This document shows positions 9,047 through 20,141 of a stretch of 64,000 bases of DNA, piece after piece (within the stretch, counting starts at the first letter, position 1; every line of letters starts with the position of its first letter). Below the pieces are notes generated by a model that searched no databases, was not told the DNA's origin, and saw nothing but the letters and a program-made list of their open reading frames with translations. This DNA comes from Planctomycetaceae bacterium (lineage in GTDB: Bacteria; Planctomycetota; Planctomycetia; Planctomycetales; Planctomycetaceae): assembly GCA_021732785.1 (NCBI GenBank), contig JAKFUG010000002.1, forward strand, positions 1 to 64,000. Reading direction: 5' to 3'. The position numbers and the translations under genes are program-made.

Positions 9047-10603
9047 ATGCGGACCCATTCGCTTCCCCGGACATTTTCCGGTGGGATACGTCCCGGTTTT
9101 TGGTGCGGACTCTGCCTCGCCGCGATGTTCTTTTCCGGCGTGGCAGCGGGCCAGGACCGCAAGTTTCCGTATGAAGCGGTCGTCGATCTCGATGCGGAAT
9201 ATGTCCGCTGCGGCCCGGGGCCGAAGTATTATCCCACCGATAAACTGACCCGCGGGTCGACGGTGACCGTGATTCGCCACGATCCCGGCGGGTGGGCGAT
9301 GATCGCGCCGCCGCCGGAGAGTTTTAGCTGGATCAACTCCGAATATGTGCAGCGTCTCGATGGCCATCGGGGCACAGTGACCGCGAACAACATCATCGTG
9401 AATGTGGGCAGCAAACTCGGCGACGAACGGAGCGTCTATCAACGGACGTTATCCAAGAACGACGCCGTCGAGATTCTCAGTGAAGCGAAAGTGGTGACCG
9501 AGCGCGGGCCGGTGATGATGTACCGCATCAAGCCCCCGGCGCGAGAATACCGCTGGATCGCGACTAAAGCGCTGGTGCCGTCGTCGGCTTTCAAGGGTGG
9601 TCCTGCCGGGACGCCACTGAAGCCGCCGGCCGCTCCGTTGCCGAATATCACCGGGCCGATTGCTTTAGAAACAGAAATGCCGTCCGAGCCCAACGAAGAT
9701 CCGTTTGCTCCCACGATCCCGGTTTCGTCGGGGTCCAAGCCGGCTGGACCGTCGATGTCGGCACCGATTGTTGCCACGCCGCTTCCCAACGGTCCGGCGT
9801 TGACAACATCGCCGCCGAGTTCCAGCCCAACGACGCCGGTCATTGGGACGATTGATCCACATCGGGCGCGGTTCTTTGAGATCGATCAGCAGATGCGGGC
9901 CATGTTGCAGCGCGATCCGCTCGAATGGAATCTGGCCGCGGTGGAACAGGATTTCGTCGAACTCGACAAGCAACCGATCCCGCCGAACCTGCATGCACAG
10001 ATTCAATCGCGGCTGAAGCACATGCAGAAATACGCCAAAATGCAGCGGGATTTCACCGAACTCCATCAACTCACGTCCGAAACCAAGAAACGCGATGCCC
10101 AGTTGCTGTCGATGCAGCGACAAACGGAAGAACAGTTGCGGTTGCTGGAAAGCGGGCAGGTCACAACGCCGTCGCCCACACCGATTCCGCAACCCGGTCC
10201 CACGCCCGCACCCTCACCCACGCCACGGCCTGCACCGGGGACCCCGAAGCCGTCGTCGCCATCCACTTCCGTTCCGGGACCAACCGTTCCGATCAGTACC
10301 GGTCCACGGCCATCGGCTCCCACGCCGGCACCGCGTCCGGCCACTCCCGCCACTCCCGCCGGCGCACCGAAGTTTGATGGTGCCGGGATCGTCGAGAAAC
10401 GATCTGAAAGTGGAAAACCGCCGTATGCGATCGTCGCGCCCGATGGCCGATTGCTGGCGTATCTGCAGGCCCCGCCCGAACTCGATCTGGCCCCGTTCGT
10501 CAATTTTCAGATGGGGGTCACCGGGACCCGAGCGTTTGACGCCGCGGTGAACGCCGATGTGATTCAGGTGCGCGGATTACAACCGGTGCAACTTCGCCAG
10601 TAA
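9047..10603 (+). CDS. exported SH3-domain protein with Pro/Thr-rich linker
   Basis: About 518 residues. After a signal peptide (residues 1-34, ending VAAG) come two bacterial SH3-like repeats: AEYVRCGPGPKYYPTDKLTRG (about 46-66) and the one starting NIIVNVGS. A Ser/Pro/Gly-rich region follows, then a charged helical segment (QQMRAMLQRDPLEW onward), a second Pro/Thr linker made of PTP and APT repeats, and a C-terminal globular piece (KFDGAGIVEKR...). Bacterial SH3 domains usually bind cell-wall material. ATG 9047 has ggagg upstream. Role in the envelope is inferred. Confidence 0.75.
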   Translation: MRTHSLPRTFSGGIRPGFWCGLCLAAMFFSGVAAGQDRKFPYEAVVDLDAEYVRCGPGPKYYPTDKLTRGSTVTVIRHDPGGWAMIAPPPESFSWINSEYVQRLDGHRGTVTANNIIVNVGSKLGDERSVYQRTLSKNDAVEILSEAKVVTERGPVMMYRIKPPAREYRWIATKALVPSSAFKGGPAGTPLKPPAAPLPNITGPIALETEMPSEPNEDPFAPTIPVSSGSKPAGPSMSAPIVATPLPNGPALTTSPPSSSPTTPVIGTIDPHRARFFEIDQQMRAMLQRDPLEWNLAAVEQDFVELDKQPIPPNLHAQIQSRLKHMQKYAKMQRDFTELHQLTSETKKRDAQLLSMQRQTEEQLRLLESGQVTTPSPTPIPQPGPTPAPSPTPRPAPGTPKPSSPSTSVPGPTVPISTGPRPSAPTPAPRPATPATPAGAPKFDGAGIVEKRSESGKPPYAIVAPDGRLLAYLQAPPELDLAPFVNFQMGVTGTRAFDAAVNADVIQVRGLQPVQLRQ

Positions 10604-10873
10604 ACGAACGTTCCCATCGAACCGACGACCGTACGGTTTTCCTGAACCGCACGTCCGACAGGATGTTTGAGGGATTTTCACGGAATGGCGACTCTTCCCT
10701 AGTCAGAGTTTTCTGACATTCTCAACATGCTTCCATCGGAAGCCCCTGTGCCACCGTGGCAGGGTTTGAACAACAGGCTTGATTCGGGGTATACTACGGG
10801 GTTCACACCAATCCCTTGGTGTTGCCACCCTGGCGAACCGGGCAAGCGTCTTTCATGGCGGATCAATTCTCGC

Positions 10874-12361
10874 ATGGCGTACTATTTACTGACCGGTGCC
10901 ACGGGCCTCCTTGGAAATTACCTCCTGCGCGATCTGCTGCGCAAGGATGTTCCCGTTGCCGTTCTCGTACGTCCGTCGCGCCGACAAACCGCGCGGCAGC
11001 GAATTGAACTGCTCCTCGCCAAATGGGATGCCGAGCAGGAAACGCCCCTTCCGCGTCCCGTGGTGCTGGAAGGGGACATCACCCAGGATGACTTGGGACT
11101 CGATGCGAACGACCTGCGCTGGGCCGCGGAGTATTGCGGTGCGGTCATCCACAATGCGGCCAGCCTGACATTTCATGCCACCAGCGAAGAAGGCGAACCG
11201 TATCGGTCGAACCTGACCGGCACGCGCAACGTGCTCGATTTCGCCCGAGCGGCCGGCATCCGCGAGTTTCACCACGTTTCCACGGCCTATGTCGCCGGCT
11301 TGCGCGAAGGCCGTTGTCTCGAAACGGAACTCGATCTCGGTCAATCCTTCGGCAATGACTACGAAAAGACCAAAGTCGCGGCCGAGCAACTTGTCCGCAG
11401 TGCCGACTTCATTCAATCGCTGACGTTCTACCGTCCGTCCATCATCATTGGCGACTCGCAGACCGGGTTTACGACGACGTATCACGGTTTCTATGCGGCG
11501 TTGCAACTCGCGCACACGCTCTGTCAATCACTGCACCGCGATGAAGATACGGGATTGATTGGCGGGCAATCGGTGCGGTTGTCGCTCGACGGCAGCGAGA
11601 CGAAACATCTCGTGCCGGTCGATTGGGTCGCGGCGGCGATGACCCACATCATTACCAGCCCGCAATGGCACGGCCAGACGTACCACCTCACGCCGAAACA
11701 TCCGGTGACAACCCGCCTGATTCGTGATGTGCTCGAACAATCGATCGGGTTTTATGGGGCCAAACTCTACGGCCATAATTTCCAGCCCACCGACATCACC
11801 GAAGTGGAAGTCCTCTTTAACGAACACATCCGGGTCTACGATTCGTACTGGCGGATGGATCCCGAATTCGATCGCACCAATATCGAAAAGGCCGCGGCTC
11901 ATCTGCCGTGTCCGGACGTGGATCTCGCGATGTTGATGCGGCTGTCGAAGGTGGCCATCGCCGAGAACTTTCCCACGCCCAGCAAGAAGCCAGTGGAACT
12001 CGATTTCGATGCCGCGCAGCCATTGCAGCCGTGGCTGGAGATGGGTTCCCGGATTGCGGTCCAGCATCCGCGCGAACGGATGTTGGCTCTCGATGTCCGC
12101 GGAGCGGGGGGCGGGCAGTGGCAACTGGTGGTCCGCCACGGCCAGATCATCGGCGCAGAAACCGGCATCCACACCGATCATGCCGCGATCTGTCGAACCG
12201 ATGCGGTGACGTTCGCCGATATCATTTCCGGCCGAGCCACCTGGACGACGGTCTTTGAATCCGGTGCGGCGCACATCATCGGTAACGGTGCGACCACGCG
12301 CGAGTATTCCGAGATGCTCAGCCAACTCGTCGATGCGCGCGAAGTGTCGGAAGTCCGCTGA
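10874..12361 (+). CDS. SDR/thioester-reductase-like protein with C-terminal SCP2-like domain
   Basis: About 495 residues. The N-terminal extended SDR Rossmann domain has TGATGLLGNYLL and the YEKTK active-site motif. It resembles the NAD(P)-dependent reductase domain that follows carrier proteins and the 'male sterility' fatty acyl reductases, which reduce thioesters to aldehydes or alcohols. The C-terminal 100 residues (from about LALDVRGAGGGQWQL to IIGNGATTREY) look like a sterol-carrier-protein-2 lipid-binding fold. ATG 10874 is chosen because the upstream 49 codons lack family similarity. Lipid substrate is an inference. Confidence 0.75.
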   Translation: MAYYLLTGATGLLGNYLLRDLLRKDVPVAVLVRPSRRQTARQRIELLLAKWDAEQETPLPRPVVLEGDITQDDLGLDANDLRWAAEYCGAVIHNAASLTFHATSEEGEPYRSNLTGTRNVLDFARAAGIREFHHVSTAYVAGLREGRCLETELDLGQSFGNDYEKTKVAAEQLVRSADFIQSLTFYRPSIIIGDSQTGFTTTYHGFYAALQLAHTLCQSLHRDEDTGLIGGQSVRLSLDGSETKHLVPVDWVAAAMTHIITSPQWHGQTYHLTPKHPVTTRLIRDVLEQSIGFYGAKLYGHNFQPTDITEVEVLFNEHIRVYDSYWRMDPEFDRTNIEKAAAHLPCPDVDLAMLMRLSKVAIAENFPTPSKKPVELDFDAAQPLQPWLEMGSRIAVQHPRERMLALDVRGAGGGQWQLVVRHGQIIGAETGIHTDHAAICRTDAVTFADIISGRATWTTVFESGAAHIIGNGATTREYSEMLSQLVDAREVSEVR

Positions 12362-12446
12362 GCGAGGCGCACCAGCAACAGCCGCTGAGCACTAACCCAC
12401 GGTTTCTTTCGCGGAAATCGAACGTTAGCAGCGTGTGAATTGATGA

Positions 12447-12466
12447 TGTGCCACGGCCGTGGCACA
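12447..12466. repeat. perfect 20-bp palindrome tgtgccacgg/ccgtggcaca
   Basis: A gapless perfect palindrome in the convergent gap between the SDR gene and the HEAT-repeat gene. It could serve as a bidirectional terminator stem or belong to the gtgccac repeat group seen at 24522. Confidence 0.65.
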
Positions 12467-12515
12467 CAGGACCGAAGACTTGCACGTTCCGGCTGGTAAA
12501 GTTGGTGGAACGGTC

Positions 12516-14735
12516 TTAACGGCCGAGGCGTTGCAAACGCTCCGCTGCGAGCCCGGCATTCGGTTGGAACGTGCCGAGGACAGGAGCCAGCGCCGATTGA
12601 ATCACCGGGCTCTCGTCCGCCGTGTGGGCCGCGTTGACCAACTGGATTTCGCCCTTCGACAGCAGCAGCCCGAAGCGTTGAATGTGCGCCGCGAGCTGTT
12701 CCGCGGCATGTGTCCGCGTCTCGATCGATAGCCGTGGATTCAAAGTGAAGTCCGCGAGCCGGCTTTGAACACGCTGATTGGGAATCGTCCCCAGGGCCAC
12801 AATCAGGTTGGGTGCGAGTTGTTCATTATCCACGAGCGGCAGCATTTCGGCTTCCGCGGCGGAGATATCAAACAGGCGTGCATTCTTGCTGGTGGAGATG
12901 GTGGCCAGCCAATAAGTCGCGATGAGGCGTTGTTCGCTCCGTTGCTCAGCCGTCAGCGGCGGTGCCTGCAGATTGGAAAGGAACGGACGGGCCTGGCTCC
13001 AGAAATCGGCTGCGGAAGCCGCTTCACCGACATACGTCGTCAGGCCGCTGCGCTTGACGAGGCGTGCCATTTTCAGCCGGGCGTCTTCCGGCCCGTAGAG
13101 GATAATGGGAATCGAAGCGGTACGAGCATCGGCGCGGAGATTGGCCATCGTTTGCGACACCGCCCAATCGATGGCGTTGATGTGCACCACGAGCAAGTCC
13201 ATGCCCGCGAGTTCTGCGGCTTGTGTAAAACCTTGCTTGCCCGTGGGAACGGTCAAGCCTTCGTAACCTTGCTCGCTGAGATACCCGCTGACTGCCGTTC
13301 CCCGTTCGCGATCGGCATCAATCACAATGGCACGGGCTTGTCCCGGATCGGTTAACGCCCGCCGCAGGATTTCGACTACTCGCCGCGATCCGTAAAACTC
13401 GGCGTTTGGTTCGGCACGCAAAACGACCATTGCCGCGTCGAATTGAATGCGGGCGTCGGGATAGTTGAGTGCGGCAATCACGGGCGATTTGGCACCATCG
13501 CGATTGCGCACCAAATCGCGTGAAGGAGCTTGCTTGAGCGCGGTCAACAACGCCCACGCGGCATCGGTCCGTCCCCAGGCGAGAGCATCCCGCAAGGAAT
13601 CGCTCAGCAACGGCAGCCCCGTGGTCAACGCACCCTGCAAGACCGATCCCGCTTGGGTCGACAGCGGTTGGTTCCAGCCGTGGCGTTGCACTTCGAGAGC
13701 CAGCGTGCTGCACAACATCAATCGTTGAAGGTCGGCTCGCTCCGGTGCTAACACCAGCGCCTCCCGCGCCATGCGTTGCGCGGCAACCAAACTCGCGGGA
13801 ACAACGCCTTCGGTGATCGCCGCCAGCGTGTCATTCTCGCGATCCCATTGCCACGTGGTTCGCGTGTGATCGACTTCGTTTTCCTCTGGCAGCACTTCGC
13901 GGCGTGTGAACAACGCCTCGGCACGACTGCGGAGATCTTCCACCGCGGTCAGCGACTGCACCGCCTCCAATCGGCTGGCATCGCCGGTTTTCAAGGCGGC
14001 AATGGCTCGCCGCGCCTGCATTTGCGTCCCGGCAGGAACGCCCTCGGCAAACGCCAGCGACCAGAGATAGGGGATGGCTTCAACAGCACCGAGGTTCTGC
14101 ACACCATCGATCGCGGCCATGCGAATCACTTCGTTCGGTGATTCCAGTGCGCCAATCAGCGGAGGAACAACCTGCCTCCCCATGCGGATCAATCCGAGGC
14201 CGATGGCTTCGCGTTGTTCGGGAATTTGTGAAGCACCGAGGACGCGAAGCATCTGCGGGACGGCACCCGGACCAGAGTTGCGAAGTTCCCGCACGGCGAC
14301 TTCGCGATCGGTGGGCGTTCCCATCAAACGGTTGATCATCCCTTCGACGAATGCCGGATCATTCACCTGGCCCTGTGCCGCCTTGTTCACGCGGTCCATG
14401 ACCGCTTTACCGGCGGGCTGCAGTTCCGGGATGCGCGAAAGGCGGACGAAAGAACCGGTGCCGTGCTGGTCGCGCAGCTTCAGCAACAATTCGTCGGCTG
14501 GTTCACCCTGCTCGAACTGGGCCAGATACTTCGCAGCCAGTTCAAACCGGCCGAGTTCCACCAGCAGCAAGACCGAGGAAAAGAGTTCCTCGGGTGTGGT
14601 CGGCTCCGTCAACAACGGAGACGGCTGCGGAGCCGCGGGAAGCGGAGCCGGAGCGCCGTTCCCCTGAGCGGCAACGGTTCGCACCGATCCCGTGGTCACG
14701 ACAACGATCAACATCCAACGCAGCGCACGGGCCAT
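12516..14735 (-). CDS. exported HEAT-repeat protein with degenerate receiver-like domain
   Basis: About 739 residues from ATG 14735, which begins a signal peptide (MARALRWMLIVVVTTGSV, cleavage near VAAQ). Residues about 100-220 hold HEAT-type helical repeats (AVRELRNSGPGAVPQMLRVL; IGALESPNEVIRMAAIDGV). Residues about 468-585 look like a response-regulator receiver fold (ARAIVIDADRERG, DLLVVHINAIDW, IPIILYGPEDA). The phospho-acceptor position reads VVHIN rather than VLD, so it probably cannot be phosphorylated. Such receiver folds are normally cytoplasmic, so an exported copy is odd. Function is unknown. Confidence 0.72.
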   Translation of the reverse strand: MARALRWMLIVVVTTGSVRTVAAQGNGAPAPLPAAPQPSPLLTEPTTPEELFSSVLLLVELGRFELAAKYLAQFEQGEPADELLLKLRDQHGTGSFVRLSRIPELQPAGKAVMDRVNKAAQGQVNDPAFVEGMINRLMGTPTDREVAVRELRNSGPGAVPQMLRVLGASQIPEQREAIGLGLIRMGRQVVPPLIGALESPNEVIRMAAIDGVQNLGAVEAIPYLWSLAFAEGVPAGTQMQARRAIAALKTGDASRLEAVQSLTAVEDLRSRAEALFTRREVLPEENEVDHTRTTWQWDRENDTLAAITEGVVPASLVAAQRMAREALVLAPERADLQRLMLCSTLALEVQRHGWNQPLSTQAGSVLQGALTTGLPLLSDSLRDALAWGRTDAAWALLTALKQAPSRDLVRNRDGAKSPVIAALNYPDARIQFDAAMVVLRAEPNAEFYGSRRVVEILRRALTDPGQARAIVIDADRERGTAVSGYLSEQGYEGLTVPTGKQGFTQAAELAGMDLLVVHINAIDWAVSQTMANLRADARTASIPIILYGPEDARLKMARLVKRSGLTTYVGEAASAADFWSQARPFLSNLQAPPLTAEQRSEQRLIATYWLATISTSKNARLFDISAAEAEMLPLVDNEQLAPNLIVALGTIPNQRVQSRLADFTLNPRLSIETRTHAAEQLAAHIQRFGLLLSKGEIQLVNAAHTADESPVIQSALAPVLGTFQPNAGLAAERLQRLGR

Positions 14736-15143
14736 ACCGCAAACTCCCTTGCGGGGGAGCACCGGCAACGACTCGGAAAAGTCGCTACCGCCCCACCTGA
14801 CTACCCCAACCGACTCAACCACTTCATCCTAAAGATGGTTGCCCGCCGGAAACAACGATTTTCGCGTTGAGACCGGCACGGAAAGTACGGAAGATGCCCG
14901 GAATCGTTATTCGGCCGGTCGCAGGGGTTAATCACACAGCGCCCACGCGCACCCGACGTAATGGCCACAACCAACATGCGCAACCTGACGGAAGTAACGC
15001 GCAGCGCGATTGTGCCGACGGTAACGATCTTGTCGGAAGCCCCCACAAAGTAGCCCTGTCGCTCCGCGACAGGATCAGCCGGGACAGACCGCGCTCACTG
15101 CTACAACGGCTTTCCTGTCGCGGAGCGACAGGGCTACACAGAA
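14736..15143. other. gene-free spacer with a large palindrome
   Basis: 408 bases between lysA and the HEAT gene. The only clear structure is the 24-bp-arm palindrome at 15051-15136. The first part should contain the promoter and leader of the minus-strand gene's 5' side, but no convincing -35/-10 pair was seen. Confidence 0.6.
15051..15136. repeat. large palindrome with self-palindromic arms
   Basis: The left arm (15051-15074) and right arm (15113-15136) are perfect 24-bp reverse complements. Each arm is itself palindromic (cctgtcgctccgcgacagg). It lies just downstream of lysA, so it could end transcription, but its build suggests a two-copy mobile palindrome. Confidence 0.85.
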
Positions 15144-16427
<1,284 letters not shown>

Positions 16428-16441
16428 GAAGAGAATCCGGA

Positions 16442-16774
16442 TTAGAGTCGGGATGTTGTTTCGTCGACAAATTCCTGGTAACGCAGTCCGTAACGCAATT
16501 CCCGTTCTTCGCCAGGAGCGAGCAACAGAACGAACGTTAAATCATCCTGTACCTCTTGAGGCAACTGCTGCAGGACGGGTTCGATGAGATTAAATCGCTC
16601 CACTTGGCTCAGAGGGCGAAACGCCTCATCGACAATGAGTAATCGCAATGAAACGCTGTTATGGCGGTAACAATAAACCTGCTCACCAAATTGCGGTTTC
16701 AGCGTCGCTTCCACTTGCACCGTCTGTGGTGTTTTTAGCACCGGACGCAGAAATGGGGGCGTTTGGACAGTCAT
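16442..16774 (-). CDS. small protein coupled to the HEPN gene, faint BolA resemblance
   Basis: About 110 residues. The start is set at ATG 16774 because that codon overlaps the stop of the upstream HEPN gene as ATGA, a classic translational-coupling arrangement. A central segment ([20 protein letters not shown]) faintly resembles the BolA pattern of a Val-x-Asp strand, Phe, then an Arg helix, but it is not diagnostic. No nuclease or DNA-binding motif is visible. The coupling suggests the two proteins act together, perhaps as toxin and antitoxin; that is inference. Confidence 0.6.
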   Translation of the reverse strand: MTVQTPPFLRPVLKTPQTVQVEATLKPQFGEQVYCYRHNSVSLRLLIVDEAFRPLSQVERFNLIEPVLQQLPQEVQDDLTFVLLLAPGEERELRYGLRYQEFVDETTSRL

Positions 16775-17187
16775 GACATTTTTCCTTTCACCCATTCAAG
16801 AAAGGCTGTTGCCGACTTAATGAGTTCCTCGGCTTCGTCGGCACGCCCTTTCCCCGGCTGGTAACGAAGATCGACAGTCCAGATCGCACCAGCACGGACA
16901 AGGGCACGGCGGTGATGTAGTGGTATTTCCGACTTGGCTTGTCCCAGGAGTTCCAGCAAGAACGAAAAATCATGTGCATGAGAGCCGCGAAATCGATCCT
17001 CAATCAACGCTTGATGGTTTGATGGTGGAGTCCGTTCCAAAATCAGGCATTTCAACCCACACTCGATAGCATACCCGGCCAAATAAGTTGCGTCGCGGAA
17101 CAAACCGTTGTCGCACAGAACTTGGGCCGCCGTGAGTTTTTGCGTTGCAACACGATAAAATCGCATGATCTCTCGATGATGCGACAT
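16771..17187 (-). CDS. HEPN-domain protein
   Basis: About 138 residues from ATG 17187 (MSHHREIMRFYRVATQKL). The order of helices, the phrase YLAGYAIECGLKCLILE, and the later HDFSFLLELLGQAK fit HEPN domains, some of which are RNases in toxin-antitoxin or defence modules. The canonical R-x4-6-H ribonuclease motif is not clearly present, so it may be a non-catalytic HEPN of the nucleotidyltransferase-partner type. It overlaps the following gene by 4 nt. The stretch 17188-17333 upstream has no recognisable gene. Confidence 0.7.
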   Translation of the reverse strand: MSHHREIMRFYRVATQKLTAAQVLCDNGLFRDATYLAGYAIECGLKCLILERTPPSNHQALIEDRFRGSHAHDFSFLLELLGQAKSEIPLHHRRALVRAGAIWTVDLRYQPGKGRADEAEELIKSATAFLEWVKGKMS

Positions 17188-17333
17188 CGTTCTGAACCGA
17201 GCTAAACGGTTAGGGGCTAATCCAACACCAAAACTGCAAACCACCTGACACGGCCGGGACGCTCAAACTACATTAGGGGTTCACCGAATTCCAGATGCCT
17301 GCCCGCGGAAATGCCGAGATTCCAAGACTAAAA

Positions 17334-18947
17334 TCATTCGGGCTTCGCGGTCGACAGGCCCGTTAACCATTTGATCTGCACGGCGGTGCTGGTGCGGGCC
17401 GGGTCATCGGGCAGAGACATTTTCAGCGTCTCGATCGCCGCGGCGTTTTGCTTCAGCGCGATCTGGCATTCGGCGAGGGCCTGACGGGCTCCGATGAGCC
17501 ACCGCCCGCCGCGACGGTAACGCTTCACATAATCGGAAAGCATTTGCGAAGCAGATTCGAGCTGGTTGGAATCGACCTTGCACAGGCAACTCCAGTAAAA
17601 CGCATCTTCCGCCGCGCGGGCATAAATCAGCGTCAGGCTGGGATCGGGCGGGGGGGTCACGCCCAATTGGCGAATCGACACGTACTGGGCGATCGCGTCG
17701 GCATATCGCCCTTTAATTTGCAGCGTGCGCGTCTTCAATTGCCGCTGGGTCGGAACCGGCCGCCGTCCCGTGGCCGCGGGACCATCGTTGCTTATCACGA
17801 AGGGAACCAGCAAGGCCGATTGGGCGACCTGCATGGTCCGGATGGCATCGGCCATCTCGCGGGAATCCCGTTGCACCCGCAGTTGCGGGTCCACAAATCG
17901 ATCGATTTCTTCGGGTTTCTTGCCAGGGAAGCTGACCGCCACGCGCTCGAAGATGCTCGGTGCCTCCCCCAGTTTAGCGGGGGGATCGTACAGCACGCAC
18001 AGTTGATCTCCGGGCAGCAATTGTTCCAGTCGCCACATGCGGGCGGACCACCCCATGGCCGGCGTGAGGACGCTGACTTGTGCCGACTGCAACTGTTCGA
18101 TCGACGGTTCATACGGCTGGTCGGACCGGGCCGCCAGAGGTTCCAGCCACTCCGGGTGTTTCAGCAATTCGTCGAGTGTTGCCGAAGCGGTGATATGCGC
18201 AGTCTTCGCGACGTCCCCCTGCGGGATCGGCAAACCCAGCCGTGGGTCGAAAAGCGAAACCTTCCCGTCCAGCAACACTCCCATCAGCCACGGGGAATCC
18301 TCTTCAAACGCCCCGGCAGGATGCAGAATCACGCTGTCGAGCCGCAATTGCCGCAGGATTTCGCCGAAGATCACCGCTCGGTCGAGCGGTCGACCGCGCC
18401 CCAGCACAAGGACTTCATACAATCCCAGCGGCGGCGTGATTTCATCTTCCGGAAGCAACGACACATTCCGGCAGACCCAATCGAAAATCTTGACGATGCG
18501 ATCCTGTTCCTTGTCCGTCGGCGATCCGATGTTCTCGCCGATCTGCTTCGCGAGGTAACAGTTGCGGAGATGCTGTCCATCCTGAGTGTCGTAGAGATCT
18601 TTGTCGAGCAGTTCCCGTACTGGTGCAGGCAGCAGCGCTTCCGGAATCGCCGGTGGCGTCAACCCGGTGGGTTCGAGTTCCGCGGCTTTCACCGCTCCCC
18701 ACCAGTTGTTCAGCACGGAGACCGCGTCGTCGATGCGGGAATCGATCCCGAGATTCTCCGGCTGCAATTGATAGAGCGCGCTTTTGAGCTGGTCTTCCAC
18801 CTCGGCAGCGACGGCCCCCTTGCCCGCGGGGGCTGTCGCGGGGGCCGGTGCCGTGGGAGCGACGGGCGGTTTACAGCCGGAAACCAGCACCACGGCCAGC
18901 AAAACATTGGCCGGAACGGTGACGAACCGATTCTCACCTCGGAACAT
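17334..18947 (-). CDS. lipoprotein with transglutaminase-like domain
   Basis: About 537 residues from ATG 18947, with a lipobox LVSGC (Cys25) followed by an Ala/Pro-rich spacer. Residues about 120-230 have the layout of transglutaminase-like proteins: KIFDWVCRNVSLLP, then GRGRPLDRAVIFGEILRQL, then SLFDPRLGLPIP. The usual catalytic Cys in the middle element is replaced (Arg/Ala context), so activity is doubtful. The C-terminal half is helical, with a TPR-like feel (RYADAIAQYVSIRQLG). It is probably anchored in an envelope membrane. Role is unknown. Confidence 0.7.
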   Translation of the reverse strand: MFRGENRFVTVPANVLLAVVLVSGCKPPVAPTAPAPATAPAGKGAVAAEVEDQLKSALYQLQPENLGIDSRIDDAVSVLNNWWGAVKAAELEPTGLTPPAIPEALLPAPVRELLDKDLYDTQDGQHLRNCYLAKQIGENIGSPTDKEQDRIVKIFDWVCRNVSLLPEDEITPPLGLYEVLVLGRGRPLDRAVIFGEILRQLRLDSVILHPAGAFEEDSPWLMGVLLDGKVSLFDPRLGLPIPQGDVAKTAHITASATLDELLKHPEWLEPLAARSDQPYEPSIEQLQSAQVSVLTPAMGWSARMWRLEQLLPGDQLCVLYDPPAKLGEAPSIFERVAVSFPGKKPEEIDRFVDPQLRVQRDSREMADAIRTMQVAQSALLVPFVISNDGPAATGRRPVPTQRQLKTRTLQIKGRYADAIAQYVSIRQLGVTPPPDPSLTLIYARAAEDAFYWSCLCKVDSNQLESASQMLSDYVKRYRRGGRWLIGARQALAECQIALKQNAAAIETLKMSLPDDPARTSTAVQIKWLTGLSTAKPE

Positions 18948-19060
18948 GAACGAACCACCCTCGAACGACGAATGAAAAGAATTCACGAGTTCCGAAATGA
19001 TACGGAATCGGCTCTCTTACGTCGCGGTCGAGGGATTTTGCGAATGCCGCACCGGCGAAA

Positions 19061-19921
19061 TCAGACGGATTTTGCGGATGGCGGGGTTGTGAAACTCAAA
19101 AACAGGCTCCGCAATTGGCAAAGTTGATCGATCAGGCGGGGGAGTTCGGTCAACGGCACCTGATTCGGGCCATCGCTCAACGCTTTGTCCGGGTCGGGAT
19201 GCGTTTCCATAAACACGCCGTCCACGCCGCAAGCCACCGCGGCTCGTGCCAGAAACGGGACCATTGCCCGGTTGCCGCCCGTGGTTGCCCCGCCGGGGAT
19301 CTGCACCGAATGCGTGGCGTCGAAGATCACCGGGGTGCCGAAGGCCTGCATGACCGGGACGCAACGGAAATCGTTGATCAACCGTCCATATCCGAATGTG
19401 GTTCCGCGCTCCGTGAGCAGCACCCGCGGGTTGCCGAAGGCTTCGCACTTGCGGACAACATGCACCATGTCTTCCGGAGCCGTGAACTGCGGTTTCTTGA
19501 CGTTCACGACGCCGCCGTACTTCGCGGTGGCTTCCGCGACGGCTTCGACGAGATCGGTTTGCCGGGCGAGAAATGCCGGGATTTGCACGATCTGGCAGAC
19601 TTCCGCCGCCGGTCCGGCCTGCCGTGGATCATGCACATCGGTGAGCACCGGCAATCCGGTCTTCTCTCGAACCTTGGCCAGAATCGCCAGCCCTTTCGAT
19701 AAGCCCGGGCCGCGAAAACTGTCGACGCTGGTACGATTCGCCTTGTCGAAGCTGGCTTTGAAGACGATCTGCAATTTTTCCCGCGCGGCGAGTTCCGCCA
19801 GCGTCTCCGCGACGCGCATCACGAGTTCTTCACTCTCGATGACGCACGGCCCGGCCATGAACAGCAACGGCAACCCGGTGCCGCACCGCCATTGTTGAAC
19901 ATCCACAGGATTAGCAGGCAC
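19061..19921 (-). CDS. kdsA: 3-deoxy-8-phosphooctulonate synthase
   Basis: Condenses phosphoenolpyruvate with D-arabinose-5-phosphate to make KDO-8-phosphate, precursor of the lipopolysaccharide core. Its presence implies an LPS-type outer membrane. At 286 residues it has the family landmarks: [60 protein letters not shown], and the loop [17 protein letters not shown]. The family has metal-dependent and metal-independent forms; the Cys in GPCVIE is at the position of the metal ligand Cys of metal-dependent forms, so that type is likely. Confidence 0.95.
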   Translation of the reverse strand: MPANPVDVQQWRCGTGLPLLFMAGPCVIESEELVMRVAETLAELAAREKLQIVFKASFDKANRTSVDSFRGPGLSKGLAILAKVREKTGLPVLTDVHDPRQAGPAAEVCQIVQIPAFLARQTDLVEAVAEATAKYGGVVNVKKPQFTAPEDMVHVVRKCEAFGNPRVLLTERGTTFGYGRLINDFRCVPVMQAFGTPVIFDATHSVQIPGGATTGGNRAMVPFLARAAVACGVDGVFMETHPDPDKALSDGPNQVPLTELPRLIDQLCQLRSLFLSFTTPPSAKSV

Positions 19922-20141
19922 GGGCGACTCCTTCCGCCGACACGATTCCGATCACGATTTTCCGTACCGTGTTCTATACCGCAACGGTCCTGTTTTCACC
20001 ACCGCGGTAGACGCCGGGGGGCGATGTGAGGGAGAATTTCACGATAGGAACTGGAGAAGATCAACGATCGACGCTTGCCGCTTAGCGGAATCACCCGCGC
20101 CGAATCCTCACTCCGGACTTGTTCCCACCGCGTGAACTGAT

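Noticed and set aside
17448-19127. 559-residue plus-strand open frame opposite the transglutaminase-like lipoprotein
   Set aside because: Composition rich in Arg, Gln and His with no motif; it runs through both the lipoprotein gene and the intergenic gap.
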